Positions 50,101 through 64,000 of a stretch of 64,000 nucleotides of DNA are shown here, in pieces (the first letter of the stretch is position 1; the number at the start of each line of letters is the position of its first letter). The position numbers and the translations under genes are program-made. The notes below the pieces were generated by a model that was given only the letters and a program-made list of their open reading frames with translations, was not told the DNA's origin and ran no database searches. Source of the DNA: Crotophaga sulcirostris (lineage: Eukaryota; Chordata; Aves; Cuculiformes; Crotophagidae); the NCBI GenBank assembly GCA_013397455.1, contig VYZB01000382.1, forward strand, positions 795,666 through 859,665, in the 5' to 3' direction.

Positions 50101-53100
50101 CATCTGAAATAACATGAGGTTCAGGCTGCAGCCCATCAACGTGGTGCTTGTATGACATAAAACTGAAGATGTGTGCCATATGACCTAAAGTATGAGGCTG
50201 TTTAGGGAACACAGCCTGCTGGCATAGAGACGAGAAATGTGTGAGATGGAGGAAACTAATCCTGATGCAGTCTTGTCTGTGCTGCTGACTGGGATGGATT
50301 CTTAAGGTGAACTATACCTTGAATTATACTGGGGATTTTCCTCAGGGATGACTCACTGGAGCATCCCAAGAAATGGATGCCTGTAAACACAAGCAATTCT
50401 AACTAGGCTACAATAACATCAATCCTAAAGTAAGACATTACAACACAGCAATAATGATTTTGTATTTCTCTGTTTGATATTAATGAAAGACTGAGATGAA
50501 CTTCCAGCCAAGGAAAATTGTAGGATTTTGAAAATGTGCATTTTCACATGTTGGCCTTCATGATGTCTGAAACTGAAGAAAGGGGTGTAGACAAACTCAC
50601 CTCCAGAATCAAGTTTAAACCAAAATTAATTCAGCCTTTGTTGGTGGAATTTATAAGAGCTGCTTGAAGATCATGGCCAGGAGTCAGAGATGCACATTTG
50701 ATTTTCTATGGTCAGGTTGTTTAAATCCTCCTACGCACATACATATCAGTGAAAAACAGTTTGATTATTAGAGTTCATGGTAGCACCGTGTAAAACTTGC
50801 TAAAGTCACTTGAAGAGGTGTATTTCAGTGCTTCTGGAAGTCAGGAAATATATTTAAAGGCCCGGCATTTGGAGCTATTAACTGAGTCAGATTTTATTCT
50901 TGCAGACCAAACTTTAAACCATTCATTATATTACCCTGCTAAAAGCAGGTACTGTACAGCTTTGAAAAACTGATTCAAGATACCAACAAAGTTGAAGAAT
51001 CTCAACTGAAGTTCTCATCACCTACAATTCAGTTTCCTTTCTGACTATCGATCTACAGGCAGGTTTAAAAGCTCAGTTTTCTCTCTGTATAGGTTTTAAT
51101 TGGGCACAAATTATTCAGAAGTTATACCATTATTAATGGACACCCATGGAGTAAGAGAGAACCATTTTGAAACCCAAAGTGATGTCTTCCTTGGATTTCT
51201 TTCTCCCTCACAACTGTGCCTGCTTCCTACCCTGTCTATTCCTGTTAAACTCCATTCTCTCTTTCTTCACAGCACTTAGGCATATTTTCTCCCTTTTGTC
51301 GTGCCTGTTTCACCTTGCCTTTGCTTCAGCTCCAACTCTTATGCCCAGATTAAAGTGTGAGAGAGTAGTGGCAAAGTGCAATAATTGAACAAGAGGCTTT
51401 AGATTATGAAGCTCTCCACTGATAAAATCAAACCGTGCATGTTAAACAGCTGATCCTCCTTATCTAAGTAAATTTGCGAGCTAGGAGAAAAAGTTCTTAT
51501 TTGTTTGCAGACATAGAGTGCTCTGGAATACTGACAGGTACAGTATCGAAACAATCCTGATGCCTGAATAACATTAAGGCTTTTAATCTTAAATCTGGAG
51601 AGGCAAAGCTGTTTTGCTCAGACTGCTCATCCAGCTGCAAACACTGTAAACACTGCATCTGTCACCTTCCTGCTAGTCCTACAGTCAAAGCTTTATAAAG
51701 TGTAATTTTTAGGATCATGATTTTGATCACACATCTGATTCATAACCTGTTATGTTCTGGAAATTTGTAGCTAGATGTCCCCAGATGATTCAAAGGGCAA
51801 GACAGAAAATGTTCTTGCTGCTCTTCACAAAATAAGAGGGTTTTTACAGCAAAATGTAACTCTATTGTTTACCATTTTCCCTATATCCTGTTTCCTCATG
51901 CAAAGTAATGACACAGGACAGTATTATCTTGATATTCTGCAACATAGTGGAATACAGACAGTTTAGAGCAGAGCTCCAATATACACAACTGCATATCAAG
52001 TCTGATTATTTATTGATTGATTTTCTTTAACTATACTATTACAAAATATTGCAGTAGAAGGGTTACCAGTAAAGTATATGTGCAACCAGGCCCCCATGTT
52101 GCCTATGCTAAGGTCTCTGCCAGCATACGCCAGAGGCATTATTTCTTATTTCCATTTATAAAAAGTGAGAAGAAAAGAAAAACTGCATCATCTAGAGACT
52201 ATGCATATTGTAGTCTGCTCAGAATATGAAAACGAATTCCCAAGAGTTCTTATTGGAAATTATTAATGTGATTAATATGTTCCTGTATCTGCTATTTGTT
52301 TAACTGAGCATTGCCTTTGCATTTTGCACTGGCTGTTCACTTCATACATAGATGTTCATTGTTCTGACTCCAGGCTTTGTTCTCTTCTTTCACACATTGA
52401 GAAAGTTTTCCACAAACTGAGTGTTTATGTGTTGAGTGCAGTACTCCATGGACTTTAGGGTCTAATCGAGTGTGAGAAGGGGCCTGTGGTTTTTCATCTT
52501 GTTTTCAGCTGTACAAACATCATGTACTTTTCCCTTCCTTTTAAAAGCCAGACTACAGCCCGCTAAAACACCAGCGCACAGCTATGTAGCTGCTGAGACT
52601 TTACAAGTCAAACTGGGAGGACCTGATGCCATTCACCTTAACACCAAACATACTGACAGTGTTTATTTTCTCTGCTCCAGCCTCAGCTCTCAAATAAACA
52701 TATCAGTGGCTGATTTTCAGTGCTTCTATGAAGAAAAGCCTAAAAGAGTATCTATCTCGTTGTCAATAACAAGTATAACCTGCTCTCAGAATAAAAGTGC
52801 TGGTGGTAGGGGAATAAAGAAGGGTATAAACGAAGGAAAAGATGAATTTCTCTTTTGTAAGCCTTTTTAAAAGGTATTTATTTCAAGACACTTTTTGATA
52901 CAAGCAAGATCCTTGTTTTGCTTTTACACTTTACACTTTGTGAAGTCTCAAAGGGACCTGAACTAGGTTGGTTGGTACTTTGTATATTTTTTAGCATGTG
53001 CACCTTGCCTCTGGGGAAAGCCATTCATTAAATTGCTATTTTTGGATTGTTGACATACAGATTTACTTTTTTCTTCATCAGGAAAATCCTGTAGCTGTCT

Positions 53101-55224
53101 AGGAAAAAAAACCAAGATCTCCTAGATGTGTTTGAGCCTTTAAATTAGCCGGGGAAAATGACTACTGAAGTCAGCATAGATGTGGCAACGTAAAATTCTA
53201 GCTAGAAAAAGGAAAATCCAATCACAAGTCTGTACTCTTGGTGCAAAGACATGGCCAAAATTCATTTGTCATTGCTTTACAACAAAAGCAGCACGCAATT
53301 TAAAGCCTTTTTAAGTGGAAATTTTACATAGATATTCACAAAGAGCATAGTGAATGCAAAGGAGTTCACATTGTTAATCACTTAGGAATGAGCATCCTTT
53401 CTAATGAATACTAATTTTAATACTTGCACACATTACTTCATGGCTCCAGATTACTTCAGCAGTGTCTTTCTATCCTTTTGAACATGCCCATATAGCTACA
53501 ATGAGTGACTAATATGAACTAAGTACACATGCTTTTTGACTGATTAGGGCATGGTTAAATAATGCATGTATAGATTGCATATGACAAAGTAGAAAAAGAA
53601 GCATCTGAAGTTTGCTGTTTAATCATACTTTCTATATTCATGGTTCTTTTTTACATATTTTCTTGGGACTGTGATGTGGAAGCTGTTCAGAGTGCTGAGT
53701 GACTATCACCACCACCTCTTCTGTCTCTATAAATATTTTCCCAAATCTCACTAGACATATGTTAGAGTTCTGTAAGCCCTTTTGAAATCATTTTTTTCAA
53801 AAAGGACTTAATTTACTTAAAAACTCAGACCTCAGTGTTATTACTATGCGATTGTATTAGCTAGAGAAAACCTATTGAAGCAGTAGGATCTCACCATACG
53901 AGACATCTACGCTAAGATGATATTTGTTATCCTTGTAGGGTTAAGGATTTGGAAAATGGTGCTACCAGCCACAGCAACAGATTTCATAGCGATATGCCAC
54001 CTTATAAAGCCAGAGTTAAAGTAACTCAGAGATTCTGGTTCCACAGTCCAGAAATTTTAAAAATAACTGCAGCAAGGAACAAAATAACCATCTCTTAGGT
54101 CAAGTCACTTCTCTGGGTCATATATGATGCATTTACCATATATGCAGATGCAGTACTGAATGGTTTTTTTATCCTTGCTTGTGGTGTTTTGTTTGGCAGA
54201 TTCCTGAACTCACTATTTTCGAAAAGTGTGCTTTTAGGATTGGATTTGCATCAGAAACTTCTCAAACACCTCAGGAAGCCTGCTCTTCCTATGCAGTGAG
54301 CACAGCGTGAGAATAGATGACCAGACAATAGGGGAAACTAAATGAAAGTGTGGAAATCATAGGCGATCTTAGCTCAGGTTAACTGGACATGTTCACAACT
54401 AAGCTCAATATGTTTGGAACAAAGTGTCAAAGTGGAAGATACTGTTTGTTTGGCATATCAAACAATTGATGGGACATGACGGGTTTGTGAGGAATACAAA
54501 GCTGAACAAGGGAAGCTAAACTAGAAAAAAGGCATAGAGTCATTTAAAAGTGGTCACAGGATGTCATGTTCTTCTTCATGCATTTATTTTAAAAAACTAC
54601 ATAAAAGCATAAACATGTATATTATAATTAATTCCCATCTCTATTCCTTCTTCCACAATCTCAGTTTCTATTTTTAATGCCTTTCTCTTTCTTTTTTCAT
54701 TTTCAAAAATAGGAAAACTAATAATAATTGTATTCAAACCAAAATCTTTCAAACCCTATGAGTATTGGCAAGTTTGTAATTAGTCTCAGCTCTCCTGTTG
54801 TGACTTTTATTAAACTCAATTTATATCTGTCAGATCCTGGCAGTCTATAAGAATTCCTAGGGGAGATAACTGAAGCAGCTTTCTCCCATAATCGTTAATT
54901 GCACATCATTAATTTGATAAGGCATCACAGGCATTTGATACCCCTAGAACCTGGCACTTTCAATTCAGGATTTATGTAACTGGCAAGAGCTATCTTAGAG
55001 CAAACACATTCTTTTAGACCCCAGGTGCACACGTACAGTCCCACTGAGCTATAGCTTAGTTTGAGGATTTACTGTCTTACCAGGTACATGCTTTTTCCTT
55101 CAAAGTTAATTTGGGATTTTGAGTGTCCTTTTTATTCTTGAAAATCTCCACTCACCAGCAACTTCCCACTGCTTTCCCCAAGGCCACTCAGAAAACAACT
55201 TTACTGGTTTTCTACCCACTAGTT
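47111..55224. other. Unassigned stretch without supported genes
   Basis: No known repeat or gene is recognised. 49780-50130 is somewhat GC-richer. The 132-codon plus-strand frame at 52472-52870 starts with a signal-peptide-like segment but has no splice or promoter context and no domain. Confidence 0.5.
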
Positions 55225-55936
55225 CTACAGTTTCTCACTGTAGAAATAATTAATTTTCAACTCCTCTGATGCCAATGTGAACTGGTCTTTAGCTGAAAGA
55301 TTTTTTAACCTGACTGCAAATGAAGGGACTGATCCTACCCAGGGCAATATAACTTCTCTTAAGTGAATCTCCTTTGCTTGAAAATCTTGTCGTGAGGCAC
55401 CTATCTCCAATGATAGACATATACTCTTTTTGAAGAAACGGCTCAAACCCTCGGTCTGGAGTGAGTGGAGGCCTAGTGAGGAGGCCTGCAAGCTGGGAGT
55501 TGTTCTGCTGGCATCATCACCTTTCCTAGGGACTTCTGCAGCAGGCCTCACACCGCTCCTGTGTGAGCAATGAAATCCCACTGCTTCCACAACTCGAGGA
55601 CATATGTGACTACAGGACTGAGGCACAGTTGGCTTTACTGGGCATATATGCAGCACTCTGCTAGGATAAGACCCAAAGGACATTCGGCAGCTTTCATCCT
55701 TCTTGTGTTGCACTCAATTGCCTTTTTTTGATCTTTCACTGATGGCTCCCTCCCTGTGCCTGAAGCTGGACTCCACCATGCAGCACAGCACCATTGTGCT
55801 GGCAGCCTTCCATCCTTGTCCCGCAGATGATCTCTATCTCACCAGAAACGTGTCCATATTCCATTTTTTTTTCCTGAAGCCCAGGAACTTGCAACAGCAC
55901 AGATTTTAGAAATTCAGTCACTATTGCTAATGACAT
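55225..55936. other. GC-raised patch with opposed open frames
   Basis: A 162-codon minus-strand frame (55225-55713) abuts a 68-codon plus-strand frame (55703-55909) and a 66-codon minus-strand frame (55736-55936). None shows a domain I know. Length alone is compatible with chance in less AT-rich DNA; an old retrocopy or an unknown repeat is possible. Confidence 0.3.
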
Positions 55937-57882
55937 TAAGGATTAACCTGATTTTCTGTTTCCATTACCTGATATCAGAGATTTTAAATCGTTCATTACG
56001 AAAAAAAAGAAGAAAAATAAAAGCCTTTTAGTATAAGATTTGGCATGTAGGGACTCAAATAGAAGAAATTTATTTTTAATTGGTGTAACACTGGGAACGG
56101 TTTCACTGTAGGTAAAAAAAAAGCTTATTGTTTTCATGTATCTTTTTCTACTCCTGCAGTTAATAGACACATTTGTTTAATAAAGGACAAGACTACAACA
56201 TGTTCTAATTGTTTGAAAGGAAACCTAGTATCTAATGTATGCTGGAGCAGTAAAACCAGCTATTGTCTACATGTACCTGCCATTCTTCTGCAGAAGTATT
56301 TAACATTCATTTACTTTTAAGGATTGATAGTAGAACTTGCTAATGGACATGTTGGCAGATTCTATCTACACAGTTTCTGGCCAAGCTTTTTTTTTACATC
56401 TTGGCTTTAAATATAATGGATTATAATTCTTATACTTTGAAAAGCTGATTCTTATTCTTGTTTGGTGGGTTTGCTAAAAGCTAATGGGCTTTTATAAGTA
56501 CTGCAAAATCTTTTGCTGTAGAAAGTGGCAATAGAAGAACTTAATCTGGAGAGTGTAGATCCAGTATTACTTTACTGTATTCAGCAGAAGAGTCAGAGTT
56601 GAGAGCAGTAGATATTATTATGTTTAAATTTTGAGAGGACACTAAACTAATTGCTGATTTGGTAGACCCCCTAAGCTGATATTTTTTTTTTAACATAAGT
56701 AGTCCAGGTCATTATTATGAACAATGTGTTATATTGCAGAGCTATAACACCATATAACTATAGAAATATTTTTTATTTCATGCAAGACTACTGGAAACAG
56801 CAAGAAGTGAACTACATCATGTAACAACAATAAATGAGGTTACAACAGACTTATCCCATGTTGAGACTTGTCTGAAAAACATAGTTTCTCCCATAAAGAG
56901 CCCCAGAGACTGAGTTGCAACTTCAGATAATTCTGTAGCATATAATGTCTCTCCATCTCTGGTTCCCACAGTCCTAAAGGTATATTTTTAAGATGCAAAC
57001 TGCCTAGGTTTTCCCTTTTATTCTTCTGTCCAGTAAAGGGTCAAACATATCATTAGCACTAAAATGAATACTTGTAATTACAATTGACAGTGGGGAAAAC
57101 ACTATGCAGTGGGATAAACAGATGCATTTTCATCTCTTGTCATACAGGGGATATTCAATTGTTTTTTGTAACTTATGACATCAAAGGAAGCCTATAAGTC
57201 TAAGAAAGTTGCTTCATATTTCTAGATTACAATCCTCTTTGCTCTTTTGTGATTTCAAAGAGCTCCCAAGAGAAGTTCACAGGAAAACACGACTGTTTTT
57301 TAAAGCTTTTTACTGGGGTATTTCACCTATCTCATTTCTCATCATCTGGATGTAGGAGTTTCACTGTGCATCCAAAATTTAAATCTTCTGCGTTCTTCTC
57401 AAGCAAGTAGATTTCAAGAGAATAATTCAAGTCAGTGATTATTATACGAGACCTGATACTTGCCTGATACTTTCGGTTGTCAGATACTTGTCAGTGTTTC
57501 TCAAGAGGTCTCACCACCTTCCTTCTTGATACTTTTCAGAGATTAAATTTAAATTGAAGATATCTTCAATTCAGCAGACAAAAGTTCAGCCCAGTCTGGC
57601 CTGCAGTGTCTCCAAAAAGACAAAAATTATAATTTTCTTGTTTTGATTTGGAATATTCATGGAAAAAAAAAGCACACCTACTCCATTTTCAGCTACTTTC
57701 AAACTGTACATATATCCAACAAATTGTTTTCACTCTAAGGATAATGACCATCTGTTGCCAGCTAGCGTAGTGACATGCTTTGTAATGTAAATGGCAGAAA
57801 TCTTTGTAGTCGCTCAAGGTCATGTTATAGTTTCAGTTCTGTTTTTTTCTTAAAAAAAATATCCCAACCACCACAAACATAG
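55937..57882. other. AT-rich stretch without supported genes
   Basis: Poly-A and poly-T runs and short frames only. No repeat family was recognised. Confidence 0.5.
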
Positions 57883-57932
57883 GAAATAAAATAAAATAAA
57901 ATAAAATAAAATAAAATAAAATAAAATAAAAT
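57883..57932. repeat. (ATAAA)n microsatellite
   Basis: About ten copies of the AAATA pentamer without interruption, preceded by a short A-rich run. The A-rich start might mark the tail of an unrecognised retro-element on the plus strand, but nothing upstream supports this. Confidence 0.95.
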
Positions 57933-60490
57933 TACAAAAAAACCCACTGTGAAGCAGAAACCTATGTTAAAAGAGTTTTATTTTAGCTGGAAAAATCGAA
58001 TACTTGAAAGTCAGGAAATGGTAGATCACAGTTGCCTGTGGTATATCAATACATGATCACAGACTGCTTCTTCATGGGATCCCTCCACATTCACTGGAAG
58101 AGACTGACACAGAGTAGAGCAGAGTCAGAGCTTCTTGCATGATTATATTGAGAAACTTGATTTTACAGGCAAAATATCATCCATACCTGGATGGTTCTTT
58201 GTTACATGGTCAACATACAGAAGGTAAAAACCAAACCCATTGTTCAAGAACATACAGCTGCTTACTTGTGCTGCAGGACAGAATGTGAGCTGAACGTGCA
58301 GGTTAAATGCCAAGGTATTATCCCATTCAAGATTTGTATCTGACCACCCTGTGACAACAGAGGAATGGAAATGGTGTTTCAGATGAGCATCCAGGAAGTA
58401 GGGTCAAAAGAGATGAATAAAAATAAGGCTACATGTGTGCTGCAGATGTTACTGGAGTCCTGGGTTCCTGATCCCCTTGTTTGTTTGCTTTTAAAATATC
58501 TATGACTTTTGTAGTCCATGATTTTTCAGATCTGTGTATCCATGACTTTGCAGGATGTGCAAGGACATGAGCAAGGTGAGGGTGGTGGAGATATGTGTAA
58601 CAGTTGACAAGTTTCACCAAACCCAGTGAAATCCTAAGATTGCATTTTGCTTTAACAAAGAAAGCCCACCAAGTATGGGGATGAAACAGCTTTAAAAATG
58701 ACAGAGATTTCTTGTTCCCAGTATAACTTCTTTAAGAAAGTTAACTTTGGAAAACCTTACCCCTTAGGAGCTGAATAGCAGCAGTAGAATTCTGCAGGTA
58801 GGGAGATGTGTATTTTAACTGTAGTTTCTGTAAATTTGGACATTTTGAGAGAGTTTTTACTTACATGTGTTGAAAAGAAATTAAAAGAGAGCATTAAAAA
58901 TTGGGGCTTTCATCTAGAAAAAAAATATGCTTTTGGGTAAGAGCATGAACACAGCCATTTCAAAACACACTTTTTAGTATGCTACTTCTAACCATGGCTA
59001 ACAACAGAGAAATAAGGAGAGAATGCAAGGAATATGATTATAAATATGAAGCACTACTTCCCAACCGTGTCACTCAAATTTAGCATATTGGTAAGTAATA
59101 CGCGTCCATATCCTTGTGTTTAAAAGTATAAAGTAAAACATTGCTGGCCAAGCTAAAATGAAAAAACACCTTAGAAGGCTCTATTCCTTTCATTTACACT
59201 CATTTTAAAGTCTGAAATCCTGATAGATTATATTATTTACCTTGAAATATTTTTCCATTATTTTTTATCAACATCTGCAAGAAGTTGTCCTTGATGGTAA
59301 ACTTAAATCTTTTAGCATCATTAATTTATTTTTCTTAGTGATGGCATGTAGAACGCATATATTTGATGTTGTGTTGTGGAATAGTATAGCTTTTCCTTAA
59401 ACTTGAGCTAATTAAGAACAGCTAAGCAATGAGTTTGTTAGAAATTATTTCTCAGAACAATTCCGGATTTGCTTTTATTTATATATTTCCTGTTGTTCTC
59501 AAGGTAGGTAACAATGTTCTTATTCAATTTAATCTCTCAGAAGTATCCACCATTGAGAGTTTTCAGACTAAAAGATCAGATATGGTCTGGAAACCTTGAA
59601 AAGTTGCCTCTGAAAATGATGCACAAGTCACATGATTACCTTCTGCAAATATTAAATTTAGCCTATAAACCTATAAAACAAAACCTCCATGTTTCTCCCG
59701 CATGGCTTCCAAAAGCTAAATTCTTTCATTTCCATCAGAGAATACCAGTGTCCATAAGTCTTCAGCATGAGATGCCTTGAGGGTCAGCTAACTGCTCATG
59801 TATCTATCAAATGCCTTTTAGATGCTATGCATCAGTATCTGATAAAATTTGTGCAAGTCACACATCACTATACATGACTACTTCAGCTTTTATCAGCTTC
59901 TGTGTACATGCAGCAAACTAGTATTAACTTATAAGTATAGTCATTATAAATGCAAATACAGTGGCTTTGTCCTCCAATATGCAGTCACTAGCCAGAAATG
60001 AAAATTCTCTACCGTTGTATCTTGCCAAGGAATAAGGGAATTGATATACAAATCTAATGTCTTGTCAGATTTGATGCTTAAAATAGATATTAGATGTGTC
60101 AAAGCACAAATTCCCCCCCAAAAGAATAAAGTAATGATAAGAAACTACTGTCACAGTAATGATTATTAATAAACATACGTACTTTCTATCTGATTTAAAG
60201 CACTGCAAGGCAAATACAGGGCCCACATTGTTAATGCATATGATATGTAGAGCTGTTTTGGGCATCATGCTTAATGCTGCTGGCTTTGATGTCACTAGTT
60301 TTGCAGTGCTATCACACTGCAGGGCAGCCATTCTTGATTTGCATTGACCTTATCTGAAATCAGAAAGAGGACCTCTTAGAAAAGATGGTCATCCTCTGTG
60401 AGCAGGCTCACCCTACCTGGTACATGCCCATGCCTGACTGTACTTTGGCCAGTAAAAGACAAAATAAAACATTATAAATTGCTTGTTGAA
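57933..60490. other. AT-rich stretch without supported genes
   Basis: Short frames only, no domain, no repeat family. Loose repeats of TCCATGACTTTT-like words occur around 58497-58555. Confidence 0.5.
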
Positions 60491-60526
60491 GAACCTCTGG
60501 TTCTTCATGAACCTCTGGTTCTTCAA
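60491..60526. repeat. Tandem 18-bp unit that is also self-complementary
   Basis: The unit GAACCTCTGGTTCTTCAT is repeated once (60491-60508, 60509-60526) with one change at the last base. Together with GAA just upstream, the unit forms an inverted repeat GAAGAACC-TCT-GGTTCTTC, so it can fold into a short hairpin. Confidence 0.85.
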
Positions 60527-63500
60527 ATCTTGATGAACAGGACATATGCAAATGCTTCCCTTTTGAACCTAACGTTGTGACCGAGCCTATTGCAGCCTCA
60601 ACTTGTTTCTACTCTCCTACTCTGAAAAAGCAGCTGTAGTAAGTTTTACTTATACTTTGCTCATCCAGCAGTGTTTCATGAAGCCATTTGACCTGATGAG
60701 TTTGCTCGGTGAGCTCAATTAGCCTGAGCAGAGGCCTTGGGAGATATTATCAGCCTGAAACCACAATGCTGGCAAACACTTAAGCATGTGTTTAAAGTCT
60801 TTTCCATTCAGCAGAACTTTGAGCTCATTTCTAATCTGCTGAATAGGGACACTTTCTTTAAATTAGGATAATTTTAATTTTGGAACTGTATATTTAGAAA
60901 CCCAAAATAAAAGAGGAAAAAAAAAATCAAACAAGTTTTGTCTGCTTCTACTTGCTAGCTCCCTCAGGTCATTCCGCAAGAAATCTACTAAACTAAGAGG
61001 TGGTTGAGGTTTCATAGCACAATGAAGAGAGAAATCTTAGTAAAGATAAGAAGAAAACAAACAGTGTTGAGCTGGTACTTCTCTTTGATTCGAAGCAAAC
61101 TTTCTTAAGACAAGTCTGGCAATTTAGTTACCTTGTCCAGCTAATGGACAAAAGTGCAGCAATACAGCAATTTCTATGTATTTTCTTCTTTTTTATTTAT
61201 ACTACAGTATAAATTGCATAATTTATGCTTTGCCAGATATCAAAGATCATGTCACACAGACAGCCCTTAGCTGAGGAAAACTGGCATCCGCTTGTCCAAC
61301 TCCAGAAGTAAGAGAAAGTATAAATAAAGCATAAATGATTAATTTAACCTTCCCTCCCTACCTCCCATTAACAGCTCAAGGACCCACAGCACACTATGCT
61401 CCTGTGATGTACCAGTGCGGTAGAGCCTTCAAGACTGTGGCTAACCCCTTTCCAAGTACAAACACCTGTAAAAACAAAATTAGCCCTGCCAATATGTCTA
61501 AGAAGAAATGCTTTCCAGTAGGTTATAGATATAATATTCACCCCATTCAGGGGAATCCAAACAAAACACAAATGTCTTATTGGGGCAAGAGGATATTAAG
61601 AATAATAGACAGATTATATGATAGTTTATTGAAGGTAAAGGAAGAGACATTAGTCATAGTTTTGTTATAAAATGAGACTTAATCAAAGAGGAATGGGTTA
61701 GAGGTCATGTGTTCTATTTGTGCTATTATTATTTTTAAATCATTGAGACTTCCATGAGTGGCAAAAGAAATGATCCTGAACAGCGCCAAACAAGCCAGAC
61801 CTCACTGGAGCACTTCAAGATGAGCCAAGAGAATGTACCGCACAAGCCCTACTGGATGTATGCTAATCTTTTTTATGCCTTTTTAACAAGGGGCGGTTAG
61901 GATCTAGGATCTTCTTTTCCAGAGACGTTTGTCTCAATAAATCACCAGGCTGTCTGGGAAATGCTTAGGAATGTGTACAACCTAACTTCTCATGGAAACA
62001 ACATTGTTCTTATATGCTGCTTCTTTTCCTTCCATTATCCATTTTTTAATTAATTAAGAGAACTCTGGTACATGTGTTCAATTTTTCTTCTAAGTTATTT
62101 TGCATGTTAACTTCCAGATACCTAGTTTGATGCTGAGGGGCCAGGGAGAGAGGCTTAAACCATTCTGTAACACTGAACATTATGTGATTTACTGTAGTAA
62201 CTCTATAATTACATGGACAATACATTTTTAAAAGTGCAACCATTACTGTGCCTATATATTTTGTATGCAGAACTACTAGCTTGCATGTTTAGGCCTTAGA
62301 TATATAGTTCAGAATGAAATCTTTAATATCTGAAAAAATTGAAATGTTTGTTTATAGGTGAAAAGTTTCTTTCTGCAATTAAAATATTAGGATACTATTT
62401 TTAATCTAAGTCCATACATAAATTTACACCAGCAAATTGACATTTTAGAGCATTCAGATGAATTAAGGATATAATGCTATTGAAAATTGAGTATCTTTGT
62501 GAAATGACATTAACATTAAGCCATAAGAAAAAAAATAATTTGGTTTTTTTGGCACTAATTGAAGGCTAAGTTATTTAAAAATAAGAATTGTGCAAAGATC
62601 TTCAAATACTTGGTAGACATCACCATTCATATTAGAACTAATTTTACAGAGGAGATACCTCTTATCATAAGAAAAAATATACAATGAAAGAAATCTTCAA
62701 GCACATTTACCTTAATTCCTTGCCCATGTACGATTTCCCCAGCAACATTTTAAAAGCATGTGCACAATTTGTAATGTTATGTGTTATTTCACTTACACAA
62801 CTTCCACAGCTAAGCACACTTAGAAGCAATTTTCCACTATTTTCCACTTTTTCCACTATGTAACCTGTATTTTTCCTCTTCTGTTTTTATACTGCTACTC
62901 AAAATTACTTTCCAATACAGCATAATTTGGTGTCAGTCATTTTCAACTATCCAGACTCTTTCTGCTGCACCCACTTTATCTATTGGCTGACATTGCATCA
63001 AGAAAAATAAGGATACCAAGTTTACCTGCATTAGTTAGTTAATTTTAAATTAATTGTCTTTGCTCCCTTGGTTTTCTTTATATTCTAGATCAAGGTTGTT
63101 CAAGTTGTGTATATGTCTTATATGGCATAGACTAAAGTCATCACACAACTGAGTGCCACAAGACACAAATCACCTACCCTGCAATGCTGAGGGGCAAAAG
63201 AGCTCCTGGACCACTTCACATGCAGGAGGCAACTGCATCCCTCCAGTCTTCCATGAAGGACCACTGGTCTCAGTTGGATGTCCAGGTCATCTTAGCCCAC
63301 TGCACCAACTCAGCAGCACTTTTAGCTCCATTTCCCCCAAGACTCTAAAGGCCCTTCTTTGTGGCAGCACTGTCTGATTACCAAACAAGTAACACAGCCT
63401 CACCTGGCAGTCACATGTTCATCCAGTGAACTTATGTGAAACCTTCAACCCATAAAAATTGTCAAACCTTTCTCACAGGACTCAGCAGAAAATGAAGTAT

Positions 63501-64000
63501 TATGGTGGGTTTCCTCTTTTGCTCAGTGTTGTAAGAGTTTGGTGGATCAGCTAAGGACATAAGAAACAAGTTCAAAATCTTGTCATGTTTGAGAGGTTTT
63601 GACCCACCGTTGTTCCCTCTTTAATGAATCCAAGCTAGAGTCATGCTTAAAATGATAAGAACTATACTTTAAAAATACCTTTGCCTCAAAAACTTGCAGT
63701 TAAATGTTATATCATGAAATAATAAAAGGGGATACCACATAACTTTTTTTCAGATTTTTTACAACCTTAGAACTGCATCTGTATCTATATATATGCATTT
63801 GTATATAACTGTATAGACAGTAGGTATATTTAAGAAAAATATATGAAAGCAGTATAGAAAAAAAAGGACAAGGGATTTTGAGGCAGAGACAGTGACTGAA
63901 TAAAACAACTAGTGAGGTTCATAAAAATTTTGCCTTTTGGAAGGACTAACATTAAAAGTGAAACCAAAGAAACCATTCAGCAACAAAGAAAAAACTTTTG
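60527..64000. other. AT-rich stretch without supported genes
   Basis: No gene is recognised. 62831-62860 holds three loose copies of a TTTCCACTAT-like unit. 63150-63400 is somewhat GC-richer with a 74-codon plus-strand frame and no domain. The end of the window is AT-rich. Confidence 0.5.

Noticed and set aside
52472..52870. 132-codon plus-strand frame with signal-peptide-like start
   Set aside because: No further domain, low-complexity lysine and serine end, no supporting signals; likely chance.
1..64000. CRISPR arrays, bacterial operons, phage or plasmid modules, tRNA or rRNA genes
   Set aside because: None seen. There are no regularly spaced repeats, no clustered long ORFs and no recognisable cloverleaf; the sequence is that of a bird nuclear genome.

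Overview
The window looks like avian nuclear DNA. It is AT-rich and low in repeats. Almost every recognisable repeat is CR1, the LINE that dominates bird genomes, and several copies end in the 8-bp tail repeats typical of CR1. There is no bacterial-style gene order, no operon, no ribosome binding site and no multi-exon gene I can identify with certainty. Most of the 64 kb reads as intergenic or deep intronic sequence.

Layout. 1-7.2 kb: AT-rich, one short tandem repeat. 7.2-15.3 kb, minus strand: a chain of short splice-bounded open segments whose peptide resembles a Reeler-type domain. This is the only host-gene candidate I can argue for, and it is weak to moderate. Inside the same interval, on the plus strand, lie a short CR1 3' end (8.68-9.11 kb) and a 1.7-kb 5'-truncated CR1 with most of a reverse transcriptase (10.36-12.08 kb). 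19.05-19.20 kb: old minus-strand CR1 tail. 21.4-21.5 kb: isolated CpG-dense patch. 22.6 kb: G-run/TTTA microsatellite. 27.5 kb: tandem duplication with a 58-bp period. 30.80-31.00 kb: plus-strand CR1 tail. 35.33-35.56 kb: probable old LINE relic. 36.2-39.06 kb: minus-strand CR1 that keeps ORF1 (zinc-knuckle/PHD-like and SGNH esterase regions) and the endonuclease half of ORF2 but has lost its 3' half. 40.9-42.0 kb: GC-raised stretch with no clear gene. 42.12-42.55 kb: minus-strand CR1 tail. 46.85-47.11 kb: very decayed plus-strand CR1 relic. 55.2-55.9 kb: GC-raised patch with opposed ORFs. 57.9 kb: ATAAA microsatellite. The remainder shows nothing I can name.

How the parts relate. The CR1 copies are independent dead insertions of differing age in both orientations. 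None has an intact ORF set. Where a core motif can be read it is often damaged: esterase nucleophile lost, endonuclease GDFN-type motif altered, RT FADD-type motif altered. I found no convincing new system. The most useful things to check are the minus-strand exon chain, the reversed truncation of the 36-39 kb CR1, and the CpG and GC islands.
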